Assembly: GCF_035582795.1 (NCBI RefSeq)
Contig: NC_134371.1
Span: forward strand, 52,153,001-52,217,000
Reading direction: 5' to 3'
Length of the DNA: 64,000 nucleotides
DNA from: Mycteria americana
Lineage: Eukaryota; Chordata; Aves; Ciconiiformes; Ciconiidae
The translations under genes and the position numbers were made by a program. The notes under the pieces were generated by a model. It ran no database searches. It was not told the DNA's origin and worked only from the letters and a program-made list of their open reading frames with translations. Below are positions 11,661 to 25,401 of this stretch, piece after piece (positions within the stretch are counted from its first letter, which is position 1; each line of letters begins with the position of its first letter).

Positions 11661-14600
11661 AAGTGTGGTACGTGAGGTAAATAAAACAGCGACAAGTTCA
11701 AGTGACGTGTTTTAATTATTAAAATGTTATCTGAGGAAGAAGTTTTCTTGCATCTGTCTTGAGCCCTTGAGGGAAACAGAAAGTCAAAGGCAGGTTTAGC
11801 TTGGGTGGGGGGCGGCAGCCGTTTGGATCACAGGGACTGATCCCCGCACCGCCGCTCCAGAGGCTGAACACGCTGAGGAAAGAGCCGCACTGAACCTGAC
11901 CCTCCCCCCCAAATCCATTAGAAACTTTTTTTCCTCCGTTAACTGAAAGGGCACCAATATCCTGAAGTCTTTGGTGAACACCGACCTGACAAGTGACCAG
12001 ACCTGTGGGTTTTTTAACTAGAACTGGATGTAACCTGTTGCTTTTAGAACTATATTGAACTTGCTCAAGAATGGAATTTAAAAAAAATATTGGCTTATCT
12101 TCTTCCGAATTTTGCTTCATCCCCATGATTTCTAGGAACTGGAGGAGATGGGAAATGATCCTTAGGTGCTTGTTCAGAATAGATTTATGGCCCTTTAAAG
12201 ATTGAGAATATCCCCTCTATATTTTTAGATGCGTTTTTAATCAGACCTTCTGCTCTAAATGACGGTAAGATGTATCTAAGATTACAAATGAAAGCACTTC
12301 TTAGCAGCAATTCCACTTCTGAGACCAGAGAAAATCAGGCCAGCTTGTCCTGCTCTCAGCTGTTCAGCACTATTTTCATACCAGAGTTTTCATCTGGTGG
12401 AGAGTTTTAGCAGAGTTCCGATTTAGTCTAATGAGCTGTCGATTATTTTAAGCTTTGATTTTCAATACCTTCATTTGGCCTTTTAGTTATTTTCTTCCCT
12501 GAGATCATCAACACTTGTGTTATTTTTGGCCAGCATTTTAGACCTTACTGTTTCCTCAGTAAGGCAAATTTATTATGTCTTTATTTCTGCTCTGACCCAG
12601 TGGCCAAGCCACATAGGGTGTGTAATACTGGGGCTCCGCAGTGATGTAGGGTTAATAGAGATAAAAGCAGTCCAATCTGGTAAACATCAAGGCAAGTGAA
12701 AACAGATAATAACAAGAGCTGCTGGCTGGGAAATCCTGACTCGCTGGCAGCTGGCAGAGAAATTCAAGCGGAAGAAAAAGGATTTTTTCAAATGCCAGAG
12801 CTGGTCAGAGCTAGCTGAATCCACATTCACTCGGCAGTCAAGACACCTTGCCAAGCTGAGGCACACCAGCAAAACAAATGAATAGCTCTGGGGACCCGAG
12901 GCAGAAGATGCCTGGAACTGGGTAGATCCAGATCCAATTAGAGTCCCTTTCTGATGGGGCAAACACAAGTGTGAAAGACTTACCTCCTACAGAACGTATG
13001 CTGGGTTGCTTGGTTTGGGTTTTTTCCCCTTGTTGTGATAAGTATTTAAAGGTAACTCAAATTTTCTTTAAAACTCTTTACATTCCATCCTTTCAAGCTC
13101 CTCTAGCAGAGACCTCTCCCGCTGTCTCAGGTTTGGTCTTCTGTGGGCTCAACTCTCAGTGCTTTTGGGCAGCTCTTTCTGGATTGCTGTTTCTGGCTCT
13201 GGCCACCTGGGACATGCTGAGATGGGATAGAAGAGAGAGGAGGGGAGTTAAACACCTGAAAGAGCTCGGTTGGGGGCAAAAAATGTCCCAGCTGTTCTGT
13301 TATCCTGCTGTAGTCTATAGGGTCGTTTCAGCAGAACTAGAAGTCAGCCAGCTCCAAGTTACTCCATGTGATAAAAGAGATGCCAGAAAAACAGAGACAG
13401 TGGAGGAAAAATGGCTTCTTTCCGCTAGCACAGTTTTGACATTGGTCCTTTACAATTAAAATAAAATAATATTGTTATTTTGACCCGTGGCTTAGAGGAC
13501 TGAATTAGCGATTACGTTAACAAGCAATAGCGATGTAGCCATATGCCTCACAGGATAAATTAATCCTGTTTGTTTTTACAACTGCATTTTCATTTAAATT
13601 TTTCAAATTCCCTAACCTTGACTGGCAAAAAGATATCAGATTTTTCCACCTTAGCATTATCCCCATTCTCGTATCATTAAAAATTTTTAGAAAATATCGG
13701 TCCTCCAATAGAGTTATGGTTTTGGCCAGGTTGAAAAGCTGACAACTTATTCTGAGATGTTTTCCAGTTCTTCCCTTCTTTCACTCAAACGGCCATCCTG
13801 TGCATGTCAGCCATGCCTGCCTGACATTGTCCAGCGGGTGTCCAAGCTCAGTCCAAGGGAGCCAGGTGCAGGAGGGACACCAGCAGAAGGTGAACATAAG
13901 GAAGAGATGGTGCCAAAAATAGCGAGTGCCAGCGGTTCCTCAGAAAACAGCGAGGAAAATCCATACTCGGAAATATTTCAGTCCTGGCTTTGTGTGGGCT
14001 GACAAATTTTTCTCCCAAGCAAATTTAAGATGAAAGGGAATATTAAGAGGTAGATGAGGCAGTTACTTGGGAAGAAGTGCAGATGGCAACATGGAAGAGA
14101 GATACGGGCAGGGAACTGGCTTTCCCCTCGCCAGAAACATGGCAGTTTGGCTTCGCAGAACAGACAAAGCTTGAAGGGTCAGACTCCAGTTTAAATAAGG
14201 AGGAGGATTCGTATGAGTCACTTCACTTGGATACTGGCCGCCAGTTCCCAAGAAAAAGGTTTTCTGAGTGCTGAACAGTTCAGCCTGTGGTGCTCATCCA
14301 GGACACATGGGCAGGAAGATGGGGTTGGGGATGGAGTCACGCTTATCAGCCCTGATCTGCCACTTGCCACCCACCCAGCCATTAGTGCCACCTTTGCGCC
14401 CCACGCCCTCCCGCAGCGGCGGTGAGGCTGACTTTCCAGGCAAAATTAGGCAATGTGTTGGCAGCTGTTTTATTGCCCTGCAGTCAGATGATGTTGGCAA
14501 GGACCTGCTTTGCTTGTGCCCGCAGCTGGCTGTGGAGAAGCTGCTGCGTGGAGAGCCAGCCCAGGGGTGAGGGGCTCAGGGGCTCCGCTCTTCCAGAGAG

Positions 14601-16457
14601 GAGAAGGAAACCTGTCACCTGGGGGCTGCGCTCCTGCCCTGCAAGGCTGCTGCAGCTCAGTGTGCCCCGTCACCAGAACACAATGTCAAAGCTTTCGGAA
14701 AGTCTAACGAAGTTATGTCAGACAATTCTCCTTTAGCTACACTTTTAATGACAATCCTAAAGATATCTAAGAAAACCAAAGCAGCATGTTTTTCCGCTAT
14801 AAAAAGCATTGCAAAACTTTGTCCCTACCATGCTAGGTTCATTTACAATTCCATCAATTTATTTTTTTTTAATTCCTGCCAACCAACTTTCTTTGCTACT
14901 TTATAAGTCCATCTTAAATAATTATCCAGACCCATGTTACCACTTTTTCTGAAGCCGCTTCACTATTATGCTTGTCTTCAAACACCTGGCACAGCAGCCT
15001 CTATGTTAAAAGCACAGTGACCTTTGGAGGCCTTGCAAGCCAGCCCATTCTGCTCCAGAGCCGTGAGTCTTTCCCAGCTTCTGAACTTCCTGGCTGGAAA
15101 AAGTCACTCTCTCCTTACCTTGTCTTTGTGCTGAAAAAAGGAGGAGTGTCTCTATCTTGCAAGGTCAGAATGGCTGTTTTAGATAAAAAGCAGTTTCTTC
15201 CTGCTTCTGATTAACATCCAGAACTCCACAATGTGCTCACCAGTTCTTCCATTTCGTTTGTGATAATACGAAGTCAGTCACTCAATGTGCAATACGGCCA
15301 TCTAAAAATGGAATGGAGATTTGGGGGATGAGGCCTCATTCTTACCAAGTACCTTTGTATTTTGAAACAACAAGAGGAGCAGCCATGATGGTGTGCACGG
15401 TAAGCAACGTGTGTTGTCACACTGCAGCTCAGCAAAGTTTTTCAAGCGACGGCAGGAACGACATAACAACTTCTGCTGGCTGCTTCTGATTACACAGAAG
15501 ATCTAGTTTTCATGAGTTTTCACTTTTCATTCAGTGGATATACCAACAGATGGCCAGTCTGTTTCATTCTGTACTTATCAATAAAGGACTATAAATTCAC
15601 AAAGCACACAGCATCATCTGAGATGGAAGGGAGGCACGGCAGGAAGGCGGGAAGCTGCGCTGCAGGCAAACACCATCACCTGCCCTTCACCCTGGCTGCT
15701 CACCTAAGCAGGGCTTTAATTTGGCAGAAGCAGGAATAAGGTTGTGCGTTGCTTGGTCAACCCGAGAGAGAGCCTGTGTCAGTCAAATGTAGTGCCTGAT
15801 AACATGGCATCTTCATACTCGGATCCCAACCCAGCAGCACGCCAGGTTCCACTGCTGAGTTGTTGAGTACCTTCAGATCTTTAGAGCCAGAGAGCTGGGA
15901 GGGGGGGTTACTCTGTGTCTGAATTAGTCCATTTCATCTACTTAGCTCTTCCTATTTTCTTAATTTTGAACTTTACTACTTCTATGATCTCTACCTCTTC
16001 TGCTCACCCTGGTTTCCACAAATACTAAATGCTAAGCATGGAGGCTGAATAGGAAATAAAAATTAAAAACCTGTCATAAACAGAATTAGCAGGGTAAGAC
16101 CAAAAGAAGCTTTCAGCTGTCACGGCTTGTCCAGCCCAGCTCGCTGGAATGATTTCCCTGCCTCCCCCTGAGACATTTCAGTCTATTATTTCTTTCTTCA
16201 AATCATGCCTGAAAACCCTTCTTCCCTCTTCAGATCTCGATTGGCTTTCTCAGTGAAATGGCTGTGGCTCTGTGTGCAAAAGGTGTGACACAAAGCCTAA
16301 GTGCCCCACCTGGATCTAGGAAAACGGTGGTCTTTAAAGAAATGGCAAGCCAGTTATCTTCAGAGTGCTTAGCTATACCTGTCCTAGCACTTAACCTTTA
16401 CTTCCCCAGTCCCACAGTTACAATAGTTAGAGCTGGCTGATTTTGTTATTCCTTTAG

Positions 16458-16687
16458 AAGTTTTCTTAAAATAGCCTAGCCACAAGGGCATAATGAGGTG
16501 CACAGCTGGGCAGAGCTTTCTGAGCAGCAGGAGGAAAAAGAAAGAACATATGCGGGACCAAAATGCTCAGAGCCTGCAAATGACTGACCTCCAGTCATTC
16601 AAATGGCTGAAGATTAAGGACTCGCCCAGCTGGACCATTAAAAAAAAAGTTAAGGAAGACCAGGCAAAAACAACAGAAAAAAAAGAG
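16458..16687 (+). other. Exon-like segment with short lysine-rich open frame
   Basis: A pyrimidine-rich tract ending in CCTTTAG at 16457 and a strong donor GAG|GTAAGAG at 16687/16688 bracket 230 bases. Inside, an ATG at 16493 opens a frame that runs through the donor. It encodes a hydrophilic, lysine-rich peptide of about 65 residues, with an in-frame stop just upstream of the ATG. I recognise no domain and found no neighbouring exon. It could be a noncoding RNA exon or a chance arrangement, since the peptide's composition partly reflects A-rich DNA. Confidence 0.2.
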
Positions 16688-19000
16688 GTAAGAGAATAAT
16701 ATATAATTTATTTCTTACATGCTGCATCTTCTCTCTGTCTTCCTATTTTCCCATGGAGCAAAGAAACCACCAATCATTCTGTAGAAGGAGAGTACAGAAA
16801 GCTAATTTAAAAATGGGGATCCTTAATCAGGGATCGAGAGGGACTTTGAGCTCTTTTCCCACCTCAACAACTGCAACAGGGCTGCTATGTTTGTGCCTGG
16901 GAGCCTGCAGAACCCAGGCTTGCCAACACAGCACTAAGAGAAGTTGATTTTGCTTAAAAGGCTAGATTAATCTTTTCACTTTAACTGCAGGAGCCTCTGC
17001 TAGTTACGTGTACATATTATAGATCAAACAAAATCAATCGCTCGATTCTAGAGACTCTATCCAAGAGAAAACATAGCAACAACATGATATAACTCCACCT
17101 CTGAAATCCTCTTCCCAATACTTTTTCAAATACAATGACAATAAACCAAAGTATTCCAGTCCCTAAAGCTTCTACAATTAGATAGCCACTGTCAGTTTAG
17201 CATCACACTATCCACTCTACTTGAACATGACACACCTTAAAGATCCCAAGTATTCCTGTGATTCCTATCCACAGCTGCTGTGGCAGTCAGCATGCTCATT
17301 TTAAAACCTGCTTCATCTCCTGCTCCAAAGACATATACAAGGGAGGAGTATTGCACGTAAGTGCAGTGGCAGGGAAGCAGGTTATTGCAATCTCCAAGTC
17401 ATTCTGTCTTCTCTGTGTTTACCTTGAATGTAAATTAATTGGAGAAAGCACTGGTGATAGTTTTATGTATTACACAGCAGTGATTTCACTGCCAACACTG
17501 TATAGCCACCACAAAACAACTAAACATATACCTCCCCCAGCCCCAAACACCTCCAACTTATTTTATCACCATACAGAAAAACGTAGCGGGAGAAGGAAGG
17601 TCTGATCATGCCTTAACCCAAAATAACATTTTGCTTTGTCAGGTTAATTATACGTTCTGACATCAGAAACTGAAATTAGCAGGCAGTTTTCCCTTGGGTT
17701 GCCCAGAGACTGTAGAATGAATCATGCCTGCTCTTGTGCTGCACCCAGGACCACAGGGAAGGAGGGATGGAAAGACGAGGATATTTATTTTCCTGCTCGG
17801 TTCTCTGTGGCTAGAGAGTCATATCCACGCACTGGCTTTGTAGGCGCTGTGATGTGGCTGGTTGGTATTGCTGTCATCCCATGTGTGGCAGAAATGGATC
17901 ATCTTCCAATGGATGCATTTACACAGCCACAAAGGCATATTCACTGCTTTGCTTCGATCCTGGTGTGAATTCATGGCACTAGCGTTTCACAAAATGTCAC
18001 TAAAACTCTCTGGAATGAATTTGACTTGAGAACAGTGCTCAACATGGAGCATTCTCGTCAGAAAAAAAATGTAGCCAGACCGTTTTAACATTTAAATACA
18101 CAGAAAACACTCCCCGAGTAACTAAGATACCCTCCTCCTCCTTAGAGCTATTTAGCACCAGCCATGCTGAAGTTAGTCTAAGTCTTAAATCTTACAAGAG
18201 AAAGAGCACCCAGACACTTCTTTTGCTTGCCTCTTTCATGTCTTTTTATACCTAAAGTTCTGCTGGCATTTCGTTGCCATGGCGGTTGCTTTTCAGCCAC
18301 TTCTCCCTCTCTCAGGCCCCTTTTTTCCTCATCCCTTTATGCTGTTTAAAAGCTCCCTACCTGGTGCAGCAGAGCTGCCTGCAGCTCCCTCTGCCAGACC
18401 CCTGCCAGCCTCCCTCCTTCCCCAGGGCTGCTCCTGCCAGGCTTCGTCTGCTCTTCTTCCTCTCCCAGAGCTCCCTCTGCTGTTGGATGCAGCTGCACGT
18501 CGAAATACGGCTGTAAACCCGCGAAACCCCGAGCGCTGCTTTGGGGGGCTGGTGCAACTCATGCAGGAGCAAGCCTGCTCTAGGGTGGCGGGAGCAGCCT
18601 GGACAACGTGGCCTGGCTGAGCTGGCCTCCTCCTGCCAGCTGTCTCCTCTGCCAGGGTGCCTCCTGAAGGCAAAAGGAGCGGCATCCTTGCGCAGCACCT
18701 CGCAGAGATGTCCGTTCTCTTGGGAGTGTCAGTGCTTCGGGAAACACTGCTTCTTTGGACAGAAAAATTGGCCTTTGTGCTCTGTCTCCAGCTGTTTAGC
18801 GTAGGACATTAGCATAACACTGCGGAGTAGCTGCACGCCCGAAGTGCTGGTTAATTACAGGAGATACAATAGGAGAGGAAGGGAAAATTCTGCCCAAAAT
18901 TACAGAGGAGTGAAGAATAAGGCCCCAGCCTGGGAAAAACGTGTGCTATTTCTGCCTGCTGTAAGCGGACTGGCCCCGCGCTACGGCAGCCTCATTGGAA

Positions 19001-19023
19001 GGCACCTACACACTGTAGGTGCC
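19001..19023. repeat. Perfect 10-bp inverted repeat with 3-base spacer
   Basis: GGCACCTACA is followed by CAC and then by its exact reverse complement TGTAGGTGCC. It is too short for a microRNA precursor. It contains CACCT/AGGTG E-box-like cores on both arms, so a paired zinc-finger or bHLH site is one possibility. Confidence 0.75.
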
Positions 19024-19559
19024 CGGAGGTACGGGCCGGCTGCAGCAGGCCATGCTGAGCCGCGGCACTGGAGAGTTAAGCCCCCAGCCCTGTGGTGCAT
19101 GGGCATGAGGGACCGGAGGGAGGGGTGCTCGCTCTCCCATCGCCCTCTCCAGAGGCCTCCGCGCCATGCGGCACCCGTGCACCTCGCTGCTGACGAGATG
19201 CTCAGCAGCTCTTGTTCTGCTGGGCTTCGGGATGCCTAGGATCAACGAGAAAGCACAAGAAATCCATTTCTCAGCAGCGAGGGGGCCCAGCCTCAAAACG
19301 TGCCAGTAACTTGTGCTGTTTTCTGCAGGGGCAGTACCCTGCCGCCTGGTACCCAGGGATGGTGCATGGCTCTGCTCCCACCCTGAGGAGCGCGACAGGG
19401 AAACGCACCGAGCTGTCCCCTGCTAACGCCGCCACGTTTGCACACTTGTTGCATTCGCCTGCCTATGTTGCCATAGGAACTGCAGCCCCAGCATCTGCTG
19501 CCTCTGTGCCCAGGCGGGCTCGGCCCACCTCTGCCTGCCTGATCGTGCCTCCCCCTCGC

Positions 19560-20720
19560 TCACAAACTGCCTGCCTCATCCTCCGTTTTTGGGTGACACT
19601 CAGATTACTGCTGTAGCAGCTAATTATTGCATTAGCTATAATTTGCCTATTCATTTGTCTCTCCCCCTCCCTCCCACCTTGGAACATTTCCATCTCTCCA
19701 TCCTTTCCACCTTCACACTAGCTGACCTCTCTGACTCCCATCCCCTTTTCTCTTGCACTCCTCAGCCACACAAAGCCTTGTGGCACTGCTGTACCCTTTC
19801 CTTCCTCTTTGCCTCCCTGCTACTCACATCTTCTGTGCTCTTCCATAGCACCTCTTGCTCCAGCCTCTCTCCCACTCCTTCTCCTCCAGTTTCCTCCCCT
19901 TAGACGCCCTGCCCACCACCTCAGGCTACTCCTTCCCACAGTCCTTCTTCTTCTACCCCTGTGCAAGGCACTGCCAGCTTCTCCCAGGATTGAGCCAGGC
20001 TTGCTCCTCTCCTGCACTCTCCCTGGCTCTTATACAGTCACCAGCATGTCTCATTTGCTGCTCTTGTCTATGAAATACCCCAGAAACTGCACCCTCCCAC
20101 CTCCCACCTCCTCCCATCTCCTCCCACCTCCTAATAGCTTGTACCTCTAGCCTTACTCTATCCTTTACCTCTCTGAATCCTCACTTTCCTCCACGCTCCT
20201 TCATCAAGCCCTCCAAGGTAAGCACGTTGTAATCTCTCACTGTCCCCAAATCCCACCCTGACCCACCTTTCTTCTTCCTTGTCCTCTGAATGGGAAATTC
20301 CAGCCAGCGCCACAGCCAACTCCATCCTCAGCCTAACAGCCCTGGTCTATGCCTTTATTCCAGTGCTTGCACCATCATCTTTCACAGCCTCTCACTCCTC
20401 CATCCCCATGCCCCTGGCTGTCTTGCTGCTTTTGGTGCCAATGACTGCAAATTCCCTTTGAAGTCATATTCTGTCCTGTCCCTCGGAATCGCTTTTTCTC
20501 TCTACCTCGGAATCGATTTTTCTCTCTGAGAAAATCTCTTTCTTTCTCCCTTTCCACACAGCCCCTTGGACCAGGTCCCCCAGTGTCCTCCCTCCGTCCC
20601 CACCCGAGGCACATTATTCATCCTTCCTTGTTACCATCTGTGCCCTGCTCTCTCTACCTGGGAGTCTGTGGCACCCCTGCCCTCTCCTTCCTCCCATGTA
20701 AAGGACACAGATGCCTCTCA
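19560..20720. repeat. Pyrimidine-rich low-complexity region
   Basis: For over 1 kb the plus strand is dominated by C and T, with many CTCC, CCTT and CTTCC runs and a local CCTCCCACCTCC-type minisatellite near 20.09-20.13 kb. It is imperfect throughout and resembles decayed polypyrimidine/polypurine DNA more than coding sequence. The frames through it encode only Ser/Leu/Pro-rich peptides without domains. Confidence 0.65.
20481..20528. repeat. 24-bp tandem duplication
   Basis: Two adjacent copies of a unit beginning CCTCGGAATCG and ending in a CT run differ at one internal base (C/A) and at the last base. The duplication lies inside the pyrimidine-rich region. Confidence 0.75.
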
Positions 20721-23434
20721 GGGCACCTTCTGGAGACCATCTCGTCGGCCTAGAGGGCTTCAGCTAGCACCTACAGCTGTGCTGGCCCCCACTCCTGATG
20801 GGTGTCTCTCCATCTTGCATCTTAGCCAACCTCTACCCTCTCCTAGATAAACCAAGTGCTGCTAACACCACCTTCACTAATCCCCTTGCTTTTCCCTGCA
20901 AGTCCCTTGCATTTCCACACTCTTATTTTCCTACTGAGAACATCACTCTTTCTTGCTACGTTTCTTCTGCTTCTACTTCTCCAGCCTTGTCTCACCACCT
21001 CAAAACCACCAGCGGTCATGAAGTCGTTACATTTAGACTGTTGCTGCAGGACATGCAGAAGGCACGCACGTGACAGAGCACATAAGGATGCTGTAAGGTT
21101 AGACAAGGAATTTTCCACTTGTATTATATTTTCATACATACTTCAGACCATCTGTGGAAAGCTGTCAAATGACTAGTTGGAAACATATTATAAAATCTTG
21201 TTATTTTACTTAAAACATTAATTTAGCAGGCTCAGATCTGAGAACTCAGGAAAATGCTAACAGTTTTCTTGTGCTTCCCAGTTTTGCTCATCTTTTTACA
21301 ACAAGAAGGTCTCATAGCTTATTGTGCGCTGGAGTCTTCCCGCACCCCCTGCGACTCTTGAGCCCACATTCGGCTGCTAGCTTGGCATGTGTTACGCATT
21401 GCTGTAGACCCAGGTCCACACATGCTTGTTAATACAGCCTGGAGTAATTTGCATGTGTGTTCTCGAGTCAGCAAAAGTGCGACAGCACTTCATTATTTCG
21501 TAGTGACACCTCTGGACCTTGAGATCAGTACATTACCACGTCTTTTTTAAGCCTGTTTGCAGTGTTCTTTTAGGTGCTTTTTGCACACTGCGTTGTCCTG
21601 TTATCCATATATTTGCACTGCAAATTTCCAGCTCTGTGTCCTCACTGTCCATTTGAACAGCATCCTGGATACATTTGAAATCAGCGTTGTGACCATCTCT
21701 TTCCTGATTCCCAGTAGCTGAGAAAGCTTCTGGTATCTGTCTAGTCTCCAAATGCCATTTTGTGGCAATGCTGGCCTGGAGGAGACTGACAGCTCTATAT
21801 CCATGGGTTTTCCTATATCAAATTTCTCTCCTTTAGTTCCAAATCGCTGGAATAAAACCTGTCTCTTTCTGTGCTGTTACTCTCAACTCCCATTTTTTTC
21901 TTAGATTTTCCCTATATAGAACGACTTGTCTTACCTGTGCTTACTGCAGAATTTCTTCACATTTGAATATGTGTTGTTGAACCCATCTTTAAATTCTCCT
22001 TGCACACCCTTTCTAGTTTGTTTGTGCCTCTGTCCTTGTGCTATCAACAAGTTCTTCTCTCTTTCCTCTTCAAAAACAGCCATGCAGACCTTTCCTGTAT
22101 GTGCTCCTCTGCAAAACAAATCCAAGTTAGGGCAAAAGAGTGAGAGACAGGTACCCACACTTCCAAATTACGTAACCCTGTGCTTGGCGCTGCTGTGACG
22201 TGAGTTCTGCTGGTACTCACGTACATTGTCCTCCTGATCTGCAGTTGCTTCCATGGCAAACCCCTTTGCTTGGATGACTAATCAGTAAATCTGAATATAT
22301 ATATAAAATAAAAATGAAATGTTACTAAATCTACAGTAAATCCACTGAAGACAGTCTGACTTTTCCAATTTACACCTGCTGACCATGCAGTGTTTTGTAG
22401 GTTTCCTGCACTGACAGTGGTCCATCACAATACTTCCCAGAGATGCAACCTTCGCATACACTGAGTCTCAACGCATTAGTTGTAGCGGGAGGAGCTGGCT
22501 CCAGCAGGCAACATTTCCCACTCAGAGCCTGTTTGCAGAACCAGAAATTAATCTCCCAGGGTTTAAGACAGTCCCACAGCCTCATCCCCAACCCCAGGGA
22601 ATCCACATTTTTCTCTTCTTTTATAACTAGGTTTCATTTCATGCATAGACAGGATCTCTTTTGATACGAAAGGATCTGACACGATAACAACCAGCAGCTG
22701 CACAGTTGCTGCAGAATAGTTGCGGCTTGTGTCTGAACTAGGGTGATTCTGGTGCAAGAGGGAAGAGCCAAAATGCACCAAAGGAAGAACTCCAGGAAGG
22801 ACTGGGATTGGACAGTCGGTGTCTTGGGTTTAAATTGTACTCTACACCAGGACTAGTCAGATGGGAACAGCTGTCTCTTTTTGGAAATCTGGGTGACACG
22901 ATGGGATTGGGAATAGAAAACAGGGAATGACTCAGGGAGCTGCTGTGACTAGTACCCTGCCCTACCTGAGCCCAAAAGCCTTTCAGCTTTAGGGGTGGGA
23001 GTTTGCTGAGGAAGGCTGAATCCAGCCAGAATTGGAGCATGCATCAGGGAGGTCCTTAGAAGTGCAGGTCTTATCCCTGCAATTTTCCCATGAAATTTTC
23101 CATCATAAATCCAATAATTCTAAGTGCACTGGCCAGCCCTTTGCGGTAACATCAGACATCAGGCAAATGTTTCCTTCTATTGTCTTTGCATCTCCCAAAG
23201 GACCTTTCGCTTTAGTATCTTTGCCAACAAATAAGAAGCAGTAAAAGCAGTTGACAGATCAAGATCAGTGATGATGGTAGAAAAGAGCTGGCCATGATAC
23301 TGGTTACTGTTTATTCTTCTGAACAAAGTACAACCAGTTTGCCCGGAGCTGCATGAACAGGAAGGAAGAGCTGATCCCTGCTATGCCTGGCTAAGCATGT
23401 AATGATCTGGGATCAAGTCCCAACTTGAGAAACT

Positions 23435-23461
23435 GGGGTGGGGGGGGAGGGGGGTGGGGGA
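23435..23461 (+). other. Potential G-quadruplex run
   Basis: Four long guanine runs are separated by single T, A and T bases on the plus strand. This exceeds the usual G3+N1-7 criterion and would favour a very stable parallel quadruplex. The surrounding sequence is not a CpG island. Confidence 0.75.
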
Positions 23462-25401
23462 GCTGAGGATCCCTTAAATTCAGCCCCGCTACACTCGTTT
23501 TGTGTTATCTGTTCTTGTGTGGAGTTCCTAAATCTGTGTGAGCAGAGTGTGTCTCAGAAATATTGGCTGGTTTGCTGGGTTTGGGGAGGGGGAAGGACAA
23601 GGTGAGCTCCACACTGCTGGTGCCAGGGCCATAGGAGACACAAGCAAGAGAGAGTGCACTCCTCCCCTTTTCACTTGCCTTCACACAGGAGGTGGGCTGT
23701 GCTCTCACCTCCTCCTTTTGGGCCTGGAGAGGGCAGGAGGAGCAGAAGCAGAGGGGAGATGGTCTTTCTACTCAACTCAATTAGCAGAGCCATTAAGTAC
23801 AGCAAAATCCCCAAATCAATGAGCTCACGTCAGTGCGAGACCCTTACATTTTCCTTTCCCAGAGCTAGATCCTTTGGAAAAGAGCTACAAGTCACCATAC
23901 CCATGGACAAGCTTGTTGCGTTCATGCGAGCAAGTCCATGGCTAGATTATAGTTTGCAGTTTGTCTCAAAGCTAACCCAAATCTGCCACTGAAGTGCAAT
24001 GCGCATCGCAGTGGATTGGTACATGTACCTCTGGGAGGCCAACCTGCCAGATCTCACCTGGTTTGGACACAACAGCTGTCTCTTTGCTCAATGTGGTGCA
24101 AACATTTTTAGAACTACTCCGAGACGGTGTCAGTAGTGTGTGGAAAAGCCAGAATGGATCAGACGCACACATTTACTGGATCTCCACTTTGCTCTTTCAA
24201 GATTTTTTCTCCAGCCCCTTCACTTGAGTTTTATGGATGTTTTTCTTCCTGTTCCAATTCAAGTGTGCACAGGCTTCAAAAATGCTGATGCAGGACTTTG
24301 AAAACCCTGAATGCAGCTGATGGAAAGGACTGAGCTCTCCCACCTGGACAGGCAGGTTTGTGTGTTGACACCTGCAGACCAAAGCTTATGAATTAATTTT
24401 CTGTCTTTAGGAATTTTAAGGTAAGATGCAGCATTTTACTGCATCTCTGATAAACCAGTGCCTGGCACAGCTTCACAAAGGACATGGGTCAACAGCCAGA
24501 AGGGCCTGCAGATGTAAGGTGGGCCACGAGAGACCTCTCTTCTGCTGGAATAACAACTGGAGGTGAAGCAGGATATTGTCAACAGCAAGATATGAGTCAA
24601 CAGCAAGACTTTCACAATCTCTGTGGAAGTGGAGCAGACCTTGAGTTGCTCTGAAAACATCCCATGATGCCATTGTTTATGAGCTGCACTTGCAGAAGCT
24701 CTACCTTTAAGAAACACAATGATACTTTTATTACTAACCTGGAAAACCCTATGCTTTGAAAGCATAGCTCCTTTTATGTCAAGAAAGCAGGGAGACTCTT
24801 ACTTCGCTCAGTGGGTAGCTGCATGCAAAAGAACCACAGAAAACTGCGTGGGTACACGACCCAGATAGATCACATGGGGAGCACTGAAGGGAAATGTAGG
24901 CCTCCTTTTCTTCCCATCATTGTGTTTGGAATATGTTTCCAATTGCACTAGTCACAAAGCAATCAAAGAAACTTGTCTACAGTGGCAAACTGAAGATGTC
25001 CTATCAGACCACGTTACAGGGCGCTACACACTATTGAATCCTTAGTTACGTCAGAAAAACCAACATCCACATGGCTTCAGGACACAATGCAGTCAATTTC
25101 CATATGTATTAACGTGCATATGTTAATGCATAGAAAAGAGAGAACAGATCTTCAAAGCAAATGAAATCTGTCTTTGGAAGATGCCCACTAACATGTTTTT
25201 TCCCCCCTTCTTACATCCCTACCCAGCATCCCACCTTCCCTCCAGCACCCGAGAGGCATCCAGTGAGCTCATCCAGCCAGGGACGCTCAGCCCTTCCCGG
25301 GCTCCCCAGCAAGCTCCAGGCCCTGCACCCCCTCCTCTCCATCCATCAGCTGTGCTAGTGGGCTGTTCCCAGGGTGCAGGGGGAAAGCAAGTGCCTTGCT
25401 G

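Noticed and set aside
10426-11701. Several long overlapping open frames on both strands
   Set aside because: They lie in a CpG island where stop codons are rare, have Ala/Gly/Pro/Arg-rich composition and no domains, and contradict one another by overlapping in several frames.
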